From an uncultured Bacilli bacterium (GTDB lineage Bacteria; Bacillota_I; Bacilli_A; ML615J-28; CAG-313), in assembly GCA_944326155.1 (NCBI GenBank), contig CALVCV010000009.1, positions 1 through 53,233 on the forward strand: a DNA stretch of 53,233 nt. Reading direction: 5' to 3'. Position 1 is the stretch's first letter, and each line of letters starts with the position of its first letter. The notes under the pieces were generated by a model. The model ran no database searches. It was not told where the DNA came from and saw nothing but the letters and a program-made list of their open reading frames with translations. This document shows, piece after piece, positions 27,166 to 36,123 of this stretch. A program made the translations under genes and the position numbers.

Positions 27166-29205
27166 ATTTTCCTCCTCTGATAAATATTCATCGAGCTTTC
27201 CCTTTAGTATTGCAATCGTTTCTTCTATTGTTTCATTTTTTCTTTGTGCAGCAGCATTATTTAAATGGCCACCACCACCCATTTTTTCCATAATAATTTG
27301 ACAGTTAATTTTACCAAGACTTCTAGCACTTAAACCAATTTGATTTTCATCAATTCTACCAATTGTTACTGCTAATTCAATTTCTGATATAGAAATTAAT
27401 TCATCAGAGATTTTGGCTAAAGTAGCCCTTTCAACAATCTTATCACCATCAGTATGTGCTATTGCAATTTTTTTATTATTAGTTTCATAAATTTCAGTCG
27501 TCGATATTGCATTTTGTCTAGCTATCTTTTCATCTAAATCTTCTTTTAAATAAGCTTTTACCTCATTCATATCCGCACCATATTTTTTAAGGGTTGAGGC
27601 TACATCAAATGTAGTTGAAGTTGCACGATAAACAAAGTTATTGGTATCAACTACAATTCCAAGTAACATCCATGTTGCTTCTAATTCGGAGAATTCAACT
27701 GGTTCTTTTAGAAAAGACATTAATTCAAAAATCAATTCAACACTAGATGAAGCAGACGCTTGTGAGTAATAAAATTTAGGATGTTCAATACTTCCTGCCC
27801 CTTTTCGATGATGGTCAATAATACCAATCTTTTCAAAATGGTTAAAAATACGATTATCAATAGCCTGATAAATAGTTTGGAAATCAACTAACATCAATAA
27901 ACTCTCTTTATTGGATAACCCTTTCATTTTATCATAAGTAATAAAAGCTTCCATAAAAGAAATATATTCTTTCTTTATGGTTTTAAAAATTTTTTCGACA
28001 GTTGAATCAATGCTTTTTGGATCATAAATAATATAAGCATTTTTACCTAATTTTTTTGCCCAGCGATAAATTGCAATTGTCGCAGCAAAGCCATCGGCAT
28101 CAATATTTTTATGGCCTAAAACAAAAACGTTTGAGGAATTTAACATTAAATTAGTAAGTTCTTCACTTTTTACGCGAATTTCAACTTTTGATTCTTTAAC
28201 AATCGGATCTGTTTTAGCACCAAAAAATAAAATTTCACTATTTTTTTTCACGACTACTTGATCACCACCTCTACTTAAGGCAAGTTCAAGTTGTGCTTGT
28301 GCTTCATCAGATAGTTCATTTACATTCACATCATTACAAGCAATTCCCATGCTTAAGGTAACACGTACGACTCTTGAATTAAATAATACTTTCACATCAT
28401 CAAGAATCGTAAAATTAGATTTAATTAATTTCTCTAAATGTTCTTGATCTGTAATTAACAAATATCTAGTTGATGTAAGTGCACGTACAAATACTCCATT
28501 TTCAATTGCCCACTTGGCAATCGCACCTATAATTTTACCTTCATATTCAGCTTTGGTTTGAACATCAAATTCTTGTAAAGACTCTTCTAAATTATCAACA
28601 TTAATATACCCTAATACTTCAATTCTATTATAATATTTAGTTTGTAATAATTCATAATTTGTAATATCTGTTAAATACATAACATTATATTTTACTAAAT
28701 ATTCAATATAATAAATTTTACCATAAATATCAGTATTAAAGGTAATTTTTTTATCTTCTTCAATATTTTCTCTAGGAACTTCTTTTAAATTTTCTTCTAA
28801 TTGTGCGTATAAAGAAGAAGACAATTCTTTTAAGTAAATATGTTCTAAAGGACTCATAAAAATTGTTCTAGCGTTTTGATTGGACCAAACAATCTTTGAA
28901 TCACTATCAACAACAATAATACCTATTGGTAATTTATTAAATGCTGTTTCACCAGCTTTTTTCACTTTATATGTGATAGAGTTCCACATCTTTAAACGAT
29001 TTTGTAAGGTGAAAGAAGCTCTAGCATTTTTAATATTAATAGCAATTGAAATAAGAAATGCTAAAGAAATAATAAAAATTATAATAGGAATATATTGTAG
29101 ATAATTCTCAATGTTCAATTGAATTAAAACTGAAATTGAAAAATATGCTGATGCCAAAATAATGAAGGATAATAATATAATAAAAACTGTTCTTCTTTTT
29201 TCCAT
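26719..29205 (-). CDS. gdpP-rplI: GdpP c-di-AMP phosphodiesterase fused in frame to ribosomal protein L9
   Basis: Residues 1-680 form GdpP: two transmembrane helices (about 5-55), PAS-like domain (80-165), degenerate GGDEF (170-305), DHH domain with [14 protein letters not shown] and IIDHHRKG, and DHHA1 with [13 protein letters not shown]. It hydrolyses the second messenger c-di-AMP. Without a stop codon the frame continues through EEEN into a complete ribosomal protein L9 ([17 protein letters not shown] to the end). GAGGAGG, read in the fusion as Glu codons, lies 5 nt before the L9 ATG, so free L9 can be made as well. I start at 29205 (AGAGGT upstream), not the ATG at 29226. The 10-nt gap to dnaB is the usual order. 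Confidence 0.9.
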   Translation of the reverse strand: MEKRRTVFIILLSFIILASAYFSISVLIQLNIENYLQYIPIIIFIISLAFLISIAINIKNARASFTLQNRLKMWNSITYKVKKAGETAFNKLPIGIIVVDSDSKIVWSNQNARTIFMSPLEHIYLKELSSSLYAQLEENLKEVPRENIEEDKKITFNTDIYGKIYYIEYLVKYNVMYLTDITNYELLQTKYYNRIEVLGYINVDNLEESLQEFDVQTKAEYEGKIIGAIAKWAIENGVFVRALTSTRYLLITDQEHLEKLIKSNFTILDDVKVLFNSRVVRVTLSMGIACNDVNVNELSDEAQAQLELALSRGGDQVVVKKNSEILFFGAKTDPIVKESKVEIRVKSEELTNLMLNSSNVFVLGHKNIDADGFAATIAIYRWAKKLGKNAYIIYDPKSIDSTVEKIFKTIKKEYISFMEAFITYDKMKGLSNKESLLMLVDFQTIYQAIDNRIFNHFEKIGIIDHHRKGAGSIEHPKFYYSQASASSSVELIFELMSFLKEPVEFSELEATWMLLGIVVDTNNFVYRATSTTFDVASTLKKYGADMNEVKAYLKEDLDEKIARQNAISTTEIYETNNKKIAIAHTDGDKIVERATLAKISDELISISEIELAVTIGRIDENQIGLSARSLGKINCQIIMEKMGGGGHLNNAAAQRKNETIEETIAILKGKLDEYLSEEENMKVILIKDLKGKGKKGDIIEVAAGYGNNLIRNDNAIVASPENLKAIENEKHQAAIREAELVQEMNELKIKIENTIVKIPVKVGKDGKLFGSVSSKQIIDAISLQLNIKLDKRKLELENPISVLGSYDIPIQLHKDIVAKIKLFVVEER

Positions 29206-29238
29206 GTTACTACCTCTTTTAGGCATAATCTTTATCTT

Positions 29239-29267
29239 ATTATACCATATTTGCTTTTTTTATTCAA
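29239..29267 (-). promoter_or_regulatory. sigma-A promoter of gdpP-rplI-dnaB
   Basis: TTGAAT (29262-29267), 17-nt spacer, TATAAT (29239-29244) preceded by TGG. Confidence 0.7.
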
Positions 29268-29337
29268 CTTTATCAATATATTTTTTGTTTTTTATAAGTT
29301 TTACTAAACAAAAAATTCCTAAACAAAAAGAGAAAAA

Positions 29338-30225
29338 TTAATTTTCCCTTTTATCTCCCATAAAAAATAAAGCCACCGTTCCTGGCCCTGTATGTGAACC
29401 AATTACTGTTCCTATACTATGAATTTTAATTTTCCCTTTTAAATTAGGAAAATTTTTTTCTACCATTTGTGCTACTTTTTGGGCATCTTCTAAACATGCT
29501 GAGTGACACATATAACATTTTCCACTATAATTAGTACCCTCTTGCGCATGTAATACCATTTGTCTAACAATTTCTATCATTGTTTTTTCTTTTGTTCTAA
29601 TTTTTTTACGTGGTATTAGTCGTCCTTGATTATCCATATTTAAAAGCGGACAAATTTTTAATAATTGACCAAGAAAAAAACTAGTTGAAGAAATTCTTCC
29701 GCCTCTTCTATAACTTGTTAAGTCTGTTGAAAAAAACCAATGATGAACATTTAATTTATTTTCTTCAACCCATTTATAGCATTCCTCAAAACTTTTGCCT
29801 TCGTCTCTTAAATCTGCTAAGTAACTCATTAGCATACCATATCCACTAGAGGCACCTAATGAATCTACTACCTTAATCTTTTGATTTGGATATTTTTCTT
29901 CTAAATATCTTTTTGCTAAATAAGCAGAATTGTAAGTTCCGGAAATACCAGATGAAAGTGTTACGTGTAAAACATTTAGTCCTTGTTTTAAATAAGGTTC
30001 CCAAAATTCAATGTATTGTTCACTATTTATTTGTGATGTTGTTGGAGTTGCACCTTTGGAGATTTTAGCAAAAAAATCATCAGCCGATATAGTCTTACCC
30101 AAATCGTCATCATATACAACACCATCTAATGTATAATGAAAACAAACATAAGGAATATTTCTTTCTTCTAAATACTCTTTTTCTAAATCTACTGTTGAAC
30201 AACAAGTGATAACAAAATTATTCAT
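29338..30225 (-). CDS. DegV family fatty-acid-binding protein
   Basis: A 295-residue DegV protein, the FakB-type family that presents fatty acids to the FakA kinase. Seen: VITCCSTVDLEKEYLEE, TPTTSQIN (fatty-acid head-group region), LNVLHVTLSSGISGTYNSA, DSLGASSGYGM, LTSYRRGGRISST, and HTGPGTVALFF near the end. No fakA lies in the window. AGGAGG precedes the ATG. Monocistronic by spacing. Ligand specificity cannot be read from the sequence. Confidence 0.92.
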   Translation of the reverse strand: MNNFVITCCSTVDLEKEYLEERNIPYVCFHYTLDGVVYDDDLGKTISADDFFAKISKGATPTTSQINSEQYIEFWEPYLKQGLNVLHVTLSSGISGTYNSAYLAKRYLEEKYPNQKIKVVDSLGASSGYGMLMSYLADLRDEGKSFEECYKWVEENKLNVHHWFFSTDLTSYRRGGRISSTSFFLGQLLKICPLLNMDNQGRLIPRKKIRTKEKTMIEIVRQMVLHAQEGTNYSGKCYMCHSACLEDAQKVAQMVEKNFPNLKGKIKIHSIGTVIGSHTGPGTVALFFMGDKREN

Positions 30226-30367
30226 TTTATTAATTCCTCCTTAAATCTATGTATATATTTATATCATACATATAAATATATTCTACATTTTATATTATAC
30301 TATTATTTATCGTTTTTTCTATCTCTATTTTATGATTAACGCTATCAAAAATAGCACTATTAGATAG

Positions 30368-30398
30368 AATTCAATTCTCTAAATAAGAGAATTGAATT
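30368..30398. repeat. perfect 13-bp inverted repeat in the degV-rpsR gap
   Basis: Arms 30368-30380 and 30386-30398 are perfectly complementary with a 5-nt loop. Only the plus strand has a following T-rich tract (TTTTAATTTT), yet no plus-strand gene lies upstream. The rest of this 245-nt gap holds AT-rich degV promoter sequence and the rpsR terminator; no ORF is seen. Confidence 0.5.
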
Positions 30399-30406
30399 TT
30401 AATTTT

Positions 30407-30439
30407 AAAAAAGAACCTGATTAATTCAAGTTCTTTTTT
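30407..30439 (-). terminator. terminator of rpsF-ssb-rpsR
   Basis: AAAAAAGAAC (30407-30416) pairs with GTTCTTTTTT (30430-30439), giving a minus-strand terminator about 32 nt after the rpsR stop. Confidence 0.75.
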
Positions 30440-30470
30440 AACCTACTAAAAATAATATTTTTACGTTAAC

Positions 30471-30692
30471 TTATTCTTTTACAAATGGTAATAATCCCAT
30501 ATGACGAGCACGTTTAATAGCTATTGCAAGTTCACGTTGGTAAATTGCTTTAGTACCAGTTATACGACGAGGTAAAATTTTTCCACGATCAGAAATAAAT
30601 CTCTTTAAAAGTTCAGCATCTTTCCAATCAATTTTTTTTACTTTATTGTCTGTAAAATAACAAGTTTTTTTACGTCTTTTAAAAGTTGCCAT
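30471..30692 (-). CDS. rpsR: 30S ribosomal protein S18
   Basis: A 73-residue basic protein: [37 protein letters not shown] and [12 protein letters not shown] are the S18 hallmarks. Third gene of the conserved rpsF-ssb-rpsR operon; it binds S6 on the small subunit. AGGAGGAAAAA precedes the ATG. Confidence 0.98.
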   Translation of the reverse strand: MATFKRRKKTCYFTDNKVKKIDWKDAELLKRFISDRGKILPRRITGTKAIYQRELAIAIKRARHMGLLPFVKE

Positions 30693-30707
30693 ATATACTT
30701 TTTCCTC

Positions 30708-31220
30708 CTAGAATGGTAAATCATCATCAGAAATATCAAATTGTTTTTTCACTTCGTCATATTGATTTGTTTTGTTATTGCTATTATCTGATGAGTAGTA
30801 ATTATTTTGAGGTTGAGGAGTTGAGGATTTTGGTTGTGATTGCATATATGAATTTTCGTATGATGCATAATCATTATATGCAACTTGCGTGCTTTGTGTA
30901 GTACCTTTTGGTTCAAGGAACGTAATACTATCACAAATTACTTCTGTTGCAATTCGATTAGAACCATCTTGAGCAACATATTTTCTAGTTTGTAGTTTGC
31001 CCTCTACCCCTATTTGTCCACCTTTTCTAATAAATCTACATAAATTTTCTGCTTGCTTATTAAAAGCAACACAATTGATAAAATCAGCTTCACGTTCTCC
31101 ATTTGCAGAAGGAGCGAAGCGATTTACAGCAATTGAAAATGTTGTAAACGGAACATTATTAGGCGAAGTTCTAAGTTCTGGATCCCTAGTAATCCTACCT
31201 ACTAAAATGACTCGATTCAT
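30708..31220 (-). CDS. ssb: single-stranded DNA-binding protein
   Basis: A 170-residue SSB. The OB fold spans about 1-105 (MNRVILVGRITRDPELRTS, FINCVAFNKQAENL), then a Gln/Asn/Ser-rich flexible linker, and the acidic tip DDDLPF that recruits partner proteins. Between rpsF and rpsR as is usual. AGGAGG upstream. Confidence 0.97.
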   Translation of the reverse strand: MNRVILVGRITRDPELRTSPNNVPFTTFSIAVNRFAPSANGEREADFINCVAFNKQAENLCRFIRKGGQIGVEGKLQTRKYVAQDGSNRIATEVICDSITFLEPKGTTQSTQVAYNDYASYENSYMQSQPKSSTPQPQNNYYSSDNSNNKTNQYDEVKKQFDISDDDLPF

Positions 31221-31230
31221 AATATTCCTC

Positions 31231-31512
31231 CTATTCGACTACAGTAATAAAACGAATAATATTTTCTTTAATATTAGCTACACGTTCAAATTCTTTGACT
31301 GCTTCAGGTGTTGCAGTAACATTTAAAAGCACATAATAGCCTTTTGTTTCACCTTTAATTTCGTAAGCTAATTCTCTCATACCCCATTCTTTAACATTGT
31401 CAACTGTAGAATCTTTTGCTGTAAAAACAGCATTAATTTCTTCAATTAAAGCTTTTCTAGCATCTTCTTCAACATTAGGGCGAACGATATACATAACTTC
31501 GTATTTTTTCAT
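31231..31512 (-). CDS. rpsF: 30S ribosomal protein S6
   Basis: A 93-residue S6: MKKYEVMYIVRPNVEEDARKAL and ELAYEIKGETKGYYVLLNV are typical. The frame is open upstream, but AAGGAGG sits before the ATG at 31512 and the upstream part belongs to the structured leader. First gene of the operon. Confidence 0.97.
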   Translation of the reverse strand: MKKYEVMYIVRPNVEEDARKALIEEINAVFTAKDSTVDNVKEWGMRELAYEIKGETKGYYVLLNVTATPEAVKEFERVANIKENIIRFITVVE

Positions 31513-31524
31513 CCTTTGCACCTC

Positions 31525-31583
31525 CTTTTGGTCTAACGGCCTTATACTCAAATAAGGCAAGGCTTGAGTATATTACTCATGCT
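31525..31583 (-). promoter_or_regulatory. rpsF leader, candidate S6:S18 autoregulatory RNA
   Basis: Between the start site and the Shine-Dalgarno the leader folds GCCTTAT (31552-31558) with ATAAGGC (31539-31545), followed by CCGTTAGACC. An alternative ACTCAA/TTGAGT pairing also exists. S6:S18 leaders of other bacteria use a stem next to a CCG box bound by the S6:S18 complex; this resembles it, but I cannot align it to the family model. Confidence 0.5.
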
Positions 31584-31588
31584 TTGTT

Positions 31589-31617
31589 ATTATACCATAT
31601 TTTTAATATTTTGTAAA
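31589..31617 (-). promoter_or_regulatory. sigma-A promoter of rpsF-ssb-rpsR
   Basis: TTTACA (31612-31617), 17-nt spacer, TATAAT (31589-31594) preceded by TGG. Confidence 0.75.
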
Positions 31618-31621
31618 GTCT

Positions 31622-32434
31622 TTAATTCTTTTTATTTATCAAAAAATATTCAATGGCTTGTGCAACGCCACTATCATTATTTGATGTTGTAATATAACTA
31701 GCATGGGCTTTAATAGACACACTAGCATTTCCCATTGCCACTTTTACCTTCGCATATGAAAACATTGATAAATCATTTTCTTCATCACCAATAACCATAA
31801 TTTCATTTTTACTAATCTTAAACATAGTAGCTAATTTTTTAATTGCAATTCCTTTAGAAACTTTTTTGGGTAAAAATTCCAAAAAATTATTTGTGCTTCT
31901 AACAATATTATAGTTCTTTTTAAATTTTTTTGGTAATTTTTCTTTCACTTTATCAATCAAAGCACCATTATCTGCTAAAATAATCTTATTTGCCATATTC
32001 TTACTTTTTAGTTTTTCTACTGTTTGCTCTTCAAAGTTAATACCCGCAAAAACTTTAAGACTTGCAATATTCTTATCAAAGTGAAAACAAAAAATATGAT
32101 CATCTTGATATAAAAGAATACCTCCATTGTATTTGTTGATAAAATCAATAGTTTGAATAATATCTTTATTTTTTAATTTGCTTTCATAAATTTTTTTACT
32201 ACCATCACCAAGTAGGATTGCCCCACCATTATAAGTAATAACATAATCTAAAGGTTCATTTAATGTTAATTTTTTAAGAATCTCTTTAACCCGAAAGTAA
32301 GGTCTACCACTTGCAATAATAATTTTAGCTCCCATATTTTTTGCTTGTTTAATTGCTATTTTATTTTGCATACTAATTTTTTTATTATCGTCTAATAACG
32401 TTCCATCTAAATCTATTGCAATCATTTTTATCAT
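31622..32434 (-). CDS. Cof-type HAD family phosphatase
   Basis: Cytosolic HAD hydrolase of the Cof (HAD-IIB) subfamily, about 270 aa. Catalytic DLDGTLL near the N terminus (nucleophile Asp), ASGRPY (motif II), a C2-type cap, Lys in KGIAIKKL (motif III) and MVIGDEENDLSMF (motif IV). Members dephosphorylate sugar phosphates and similar metabolites; the substrate cannot be told. I start at the ATG at 32434, 6 nt after AGAGGT; the ATG at 32440 directly abuts the Shine-Dalgarno. Confidence 0.92.
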   Translation of the reverse strand: MIKMIAIDLDGTLLDDNKKISMQNKIAIKQAKNMGAKIIIASGRPYFRVKEILKKLTLNEPLDYVITYNGGAILLGDGSKKIYESKLKNKDIIQTIDFINKYNGGILLYQDDHIFCFHFDKNIASLKVFAGINFEEQTVEKLKSKNMANKIILADNGALIDKVKEKLPKKFKKNYNIVRSTNNFLEFLPKKVSKGIAIKKLATMFKISKNEIMVIGDEENDLSMFSYAKVKVAMGNASVSIKAHASYITTSNNDSGVAQAIEYFLINKKN

Positions 32435-32454
32435 GAACATACCTCTATTTTTAG

Positions 32455-33228
32455 TTAGTGATTCATTTCAATAATTTTACCAGCCATTTTTAATCCTTCT
32501 TGATATCCTATTTCTAAAAGACGCATCTTTTCATCTACACTCATTTTAAAATTTAATATTTTGTATCCCATCGTATTCATTTTAATCATATTAATATTAC
32601 TTGGAATATTTTTTAATCCTTTTTTTAATATTTGAAAACCTATTACCAAATCAGTATTTTGATACTGAAAGGCGTTGTAGGGAAAGTTATTACATATTCC
32701 ACCATCTAGAATATAATCGTTTCCTAGTTTTAAGGGTTTGAAGTATCCCGGATAAGATGAACTCATAATAATTGCCTTTGATACTGGAAAGAAATCCGGA
32801 TTTATTTGATATTGTAGCAAATCATCCGGAAAAATAATTTGTTGATATCTCGTTGCTTTAGTTGCTACAGTTTTTAGTATGTAATCATTGTTCACTTTCA
32901 AACTTTGAAATGTATTGATACCTTTATTATTTAACAACATAGCAATTTCTTTTTCTAAATATGAACTTGAATAAAGGCCTTTTTCGTTAAAAAAGTTTTT
33001 TAATTTATTGGGTTCATTTTTTATTAATGATTTTAAATCTAGATAATTGATAATATCCATCATTTCTCTACCATTATATCCGGCAGTTACCAGTCCCGCA
33101 ATAATCGCTCCTACGCTTGTGCCAGCAGCTTTTTTACATAAAAAGCCATTTTCTTCTAATGCCATATATGCACCAATATGCGCTATGCCCTTTATACCTC
33201 CACCTTGAAAAATTCCTATATATTCCAT
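32455..33228 (-). CDS. patatin-like phospholipase family protein
   Basis: A 257-residue patatin-like serine hydrolase. Oxyanion glycine loop GGGIKGIAHIGA (about 9-20), nucleophile motif GTSVGAI (about 39; Ser), and the catalytic dyad Asp in LDGGICNNFP (about 175). No signal peptide, so it likely acts on membrane lipids or acyl esters from the cytosol. GGTGAT precedes the ATG. It sits 20 nt upstream of the HAD gene, probably in one transcript. Confidence 0.9.
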   Translation of the reverse strand: MEYIGIFQGGGIKGIAHIGAYMALEENGFLCKKAAGTSVGAIIAGLVTAGYNGREMMDIINYLDLKSLIKNEPNKLKNFFNEKGLYSSSYLEKEIAMLLNNKGINTFQSLKVNNDYILKTVATKATRYQQIIFPDDLLQYQINPDFFPVSKAIIMSSSYPGYFKPLKLGNDYILDGGICNNFPYNAFQYQNTDLVIGFQILKKGLKNIPSNINMIKMNTMGYKILNFKMSVDEKMRLLEIGYQEGLKMAGKIIEMNH

Positions 33229-33265
33229 ATGATCACCACTTTATTATATGATTAAAAAATTTTTT

Positions 33266-33306
33266 AATTAAAATGATATTAACATGTTGTTAATATCATT
33301 TTAATT
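33266..33306 (-). terminator. 19-bp palindrome overlapping the DJ-1 gene stop
   Basis: Arms 33266-33284 and 33288-33306 are perfectly complementary with a 3-nt loop; the stop codon of the DJ-1 gene is in the arm. On the minus strand a T run follows only after several A residues, so termination is likely but not textbook. Confidence 0.55.
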
Positions 33307-33847
33307 CATAATATATATTATTGATAACATCTTTCGCAAGTTTTTCGCCTGCTAAATATTTTATAATTTCATAAGCAAAATCAAAAGTTGTACCAGCTGC
33401 CTTGGACGTAATCAAATTACCCGTTACTACAACTTTTGCATCACCTTTTAAAATACCATCTACATCTTTTTCTAAGCCTGGAAAACAGACATATTCTTTG
33501 TTTTTTAATAATCCTAAGGCATTAAGAGTAAGAGGTGCTGCACAAATTGTTGCAACAAGTTTGCTATTTTGATGGAAGAGTTGTATGCAACTTTTCGTTA
33601 TATCTGAATGTAGATGTGTTTCATATACTGCTTTACCACCAGGAATCACTAAGAAATCATATTCATCAAGTAAAATTTCATCAATTAAATAATCTGATTT
33701 TAGTTGAACGCCTGATTGCGTAACCAATTGACAACTTTTTTCTATACTAACTAAATCAATTTGTATTTTTGCTCTACGCAATAAATCAATAGTGATTAAA
33801 GCCTCAACATCTTCAAAATGATTGGCTAATAAAATTAATCCTTTCAT
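33296..33847 (-). CDS. DJ-1/PfpI family protein
   Basis: A 183-residue class I glutamine amidotransferase-like protein of the DJ-1/YajL group. GLILLANHFEDVEAL at the N terminus (the conserved Glu), VIPGGKAVYET, and the nucleophile elbow VATICAAPLTL (Cys near 101). Proposed activities in the family include glyoxalase III and deglycase-type protein repair, which are debated. AAAGGA precedes the ATG; 12 nt downstream of trmB, so co-transcribed. Confidence 0.92.
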   Translation of the reverse strand: MKGLILLANHFEDVEALITIDLLRRAKIQIDLVSIEKSCQLVTQSGVQLKSDYLIDEILLDEYDFLVIPGGKAVYETHLHSDITKSCIQLFHQNSKLVATICAAPLTLNALGLLKNKEYVCFPGLEKDVDGILKGDAKVVVTGNLITSKAAGTTFDFAYEIIKYLAGEKLAKDVINNIYYELK

Positions 33848-33859
33848 ATTTTTTCCTTT

Positions 33860-34492
33860 CTATTTTTTTACTTTTAAATAATAAATTTTATTTCCTTTAG
33901 CTACAAACTTGTCTTCATATTCTGTTGTAATAATCTTTTCTTCTAGACTACGATTGTGTAAATCTAGACTAATATCAAGGAAAGTCCATTTATTTATATT
34001 AAAAGAAATTAGACTATATTCAAATAATCCTTGATTATCAGTTTTAAATTCAATATCACCTTTTAAAATTATATCGTATTTATCTAAAAAACTTTGATAA
34101 GTTAAACGTCTTTTTTCATGACGATTTTTAGGCCATGGATCACTAAAATTTAAATATATTTTTTGAATTTCTTTTGGTGCAAAAAAATCAATAATTTTAT
34201 TTGCGTCATTATTAATCAATTTTATATTAGATAAGTTTAAAACAGTTATTTTATCCACTGCTTGGACAATGACACTATTATATTTTTCTAAGCCAATATA
34301 ATTTATATCAGGATGATTGATAGCATTTTCTAATAAGAACTTACCTTTTCCCATTCCTATTTCTAAATAAATAGGATTGTTGTTATAAAAAAGAGTATTC
34401 CACTTGCCTTTATAGACTTCTGGATTTTGAATCACTAAATCAAAATGGCTATTAATCCTGCTTTGAGCGTTTTTAACATTGCGTCTACGCAT
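33860..34492 (-). CDS. trmB: tRNA (guanine-N7-)-methyltransferase
   Basis: Methylates G46 of tRNA to m7G, 210 aa. LEIGMGKGKFL (SAM site), NYIGLEKYNSVIVQA, and the catalytic segment LNFSDPWPKNRHEKRRLTYQSFL are diagnostic. It overlaps the end of pepV by 8 nt, so the two are translationally coupled. Confidence 0.95.
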   Translation of the reverse strand: MRRRNVKNAQSRINSHFDLVIQNPEVYKGKWNTLFYNNNPIYLEIGMGKGKFLLENAINHPDINYIGLEKYNSVIVQAVDKITVLNLSNIKLINNDANKIIDFFAPKEIQKIYLNFSDPWPKNRHEKRRLTYQSFLDKYDIILKGDIEFKTDNQGLFEYSLISFNINKWTFLDISLDLHNRSLEEKIITTEYEDKFVAKGNKIYYLKVKK

Positions 34493-35849
34493 CTAATTCT
34501 CCTAATGCTATAATGGCATCAATATAAATCAAAATACTATTCAACAAATTTTTAATTAAAACATTTTCGTCTTTTTGGTGGGCAAGTTCAATTTCGCCAG
34601 GAAAACCCATGCCATATGCTACACCTTTTTTTAAAAATCCTGCATATGTTCCTCCACCAATTGTAAATGGTTTATTAATGATATCACCAGTATTTTTAAC
34701 ATATGCTTCATATAATGATTTTACGAGTTGATCATTTGGCGATACATAGTGTGGCGCTTTAAATGTTTGTTCACGAACAATAACATAATTTTTTGCAAGT
34801 GTATCCTGAAATACTTGATTAAATTTATCTACATCATATCGTACAGGGAATCGAATATCCAAAGTCACTCTAACATCATTTACTGAAATATCCATAATTC
34901 CTACGTTGACTGTGATAGGTCCCATTTCATAATCTGTATAATTTAATCCCATATTCGCAAAGTTTGAATCATTATAAAAATATGTAGCTAAGAACTGAAT
35001 TAATGAATTGTTTGTATATTTTTTTAAGAAATTACACATGTGTAGACCAGCATTAATGCCTTTTTCTGGTTCCATAGCATGGGCTGCTAAACCTTGAATA
35101 ACATATTTATTGTTTTCTACGTACCCTTTTAAATCTTTTTCCTTAAGATATGACATAAATTCAAATTCTAAATTTACTTTTAAGATTGCTTCTACTTCAT
35201 CCATAACAACATTATAACGTTCGCCACCTCGAATGGATTCTACTACATCATCAGTAAATCTTTCAAAGGATAAATCAAAAGACATCCGTCCTTTTTCACC
35301 ATATACTAAAGGAAAACTAGCATCTGGTGCAAATCCTATTTCTGGCATCGAATATTTCTTAACATAATATCCTAATCCTCGCCAATCTGTTTCTTCATCA
35401 GTACCCAAAATAATCTTAACTTCTTTTTTTAATTTAATATTAGCGTCTTTAATAAATTTTAAAGCAAAATAACTTGCAATAGTAGGCCCCTTATCATCTG
35501 AAGCACCTCTTGCAAATACTTTACCATCAGCAATTCTAGCTTCAAATGGTGGATAAGTCCAATTATTACCCGCTGGAACAACATCTAAGTGGCATAATAA
35601 ACCTACAGCATCTTTAACATTAGAAGTTTTATAACTAATTTCTCCTGCATAGCCATCAACATTTTTAACATCAAATCCATCTTTTTTTGCAAGATTTAAC
35701 ATATACACTAATGCTTCATTAATATTTTTGCCAAATGGCATTTCAGGGGTAGCCGAAGAATAGTCTAAAACACTTGGAATTCTCAATAATTCTTGAAATG
35801 TTTGAATAATTTTATCTTCATTCTCATAAACTATCTTTTTAAAATTCAT
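34485..35849 (-). CDS. pepV: M20 family dipeptidase PepV
   Basis: Zinc dipeptidase acting on Xaa-peptides, 454 aa. Seen: VGLLCHLDVVPAG (metal His and Asp), GASDDKGPTIASYFAL, GTDEETDWRGL (catalytic Glu-Glu), and FTIGGGTYAGFLKKG toward the C terminus. The lid domain lies in between. The open frame runs on upstream, but the ATG at 35849 with AAAGGA is the family start; upstream sequence holds the divergent sspI promoter. Confidence 0.93.
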   Translation of the reverse strand: MNFKKIVYENEDKIIQTFQELLRIPSVLDYSSATPEMPFGKNINEALVYMLNLAKKDGFDVKNVDGYAGEISYKTSNVKDAVGLLCHLDVVPAGNNWTYPPFEARIADGKVFARGASDDKGPTIASYFALKFIKDANIKLKKEVKIILGTDEETDWRGLGYYVKKYSMPEIGFAPDASFPLVYGEKGRMSFDLSFERFTDDVVESIRGGERYNVVMDEVEAILKVNLEFEFMSYLKEKDLKGYVENNKYVIQGLAAHAMEPEKGINAGLHMCNFLKKYTNNSLIQFLATYFYNDSNFANMGLNYTDYEMGPITVNVGIMDISVNDVRVTLDIRFPVRYDVDKFNQVFQDTLAKNYVIVREQTFKAPHYVSPNDQLVKSLYEAYVKNTGDIINKPFTIGGGTYAGFLKKGVAYGMGFPGEIELAHQKDENVLIKNLLNSILIYIDAIIALGELDA

Positions 35850-35866
35850 ATTATTAATATCCTTTC

Positions 35867-35896
35867 GTATAAAAATTATTAATTTTGACCATAATA
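35867..35896 (+). promoter_or_regulatory. sigma-G promoter of sspI
   Basis: GTATA (35867-35871), 18-nt spacer, CATAATA (35890-35896), a full match to GHATR-N17/18-CATNNTA; the start site would fall about 10 nt before the AGGAGG at 35905-35910. Bacillus sspI is sigma-G dependent. Confidence 0.75.
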
Positions 35897-35916
35897 AATT
35901 TACTAGGAGGTAGATT

Positions 35917-36123
35917 ATGGATATCAGTATTAGAAAATCAGTTATTGATAACTTAAAAAATGCATCAAGCGATGAAATATTTAAAACAATTGAAGACGCC
36001 ACAGTAACTACTGAAGAAAAAGTATTACCAGGTCTTGGTGTTTTATTTGAAGTATTATGGAAATCATCTGATGCAACTTTTAAACAAACATTAGCAACAC
36101 AAGTAGCTAAAAATTTAAATTAA
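35917..36123 (+). CDS. sspI: small acid-soluble spore protein SspI
   Basis: A 68-residue SspI family protein: ISIRKSVIDNLKNASSDEI followed by TVTTEEKVLPGLGVLFEVLW. EEKxLPGLGVLFExxW is the signature of SspI, a minor small acid-soluble protein found only in the spore core and made in the prespore. Strong AGGAGG and a sigma-G promoter precede it. It is one of few plus-strand genes here and overlaps the convergent EIIB-like gene by 4 nt. Length matches Bacillus SspI (71). Confidence 0.93.
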   Translation: MDISIRKSVIDNLKNASSDEIFKTIEDATVTTEEKVLPGLGVLFEVLWKSSDATFKQTLATQVAKNLN

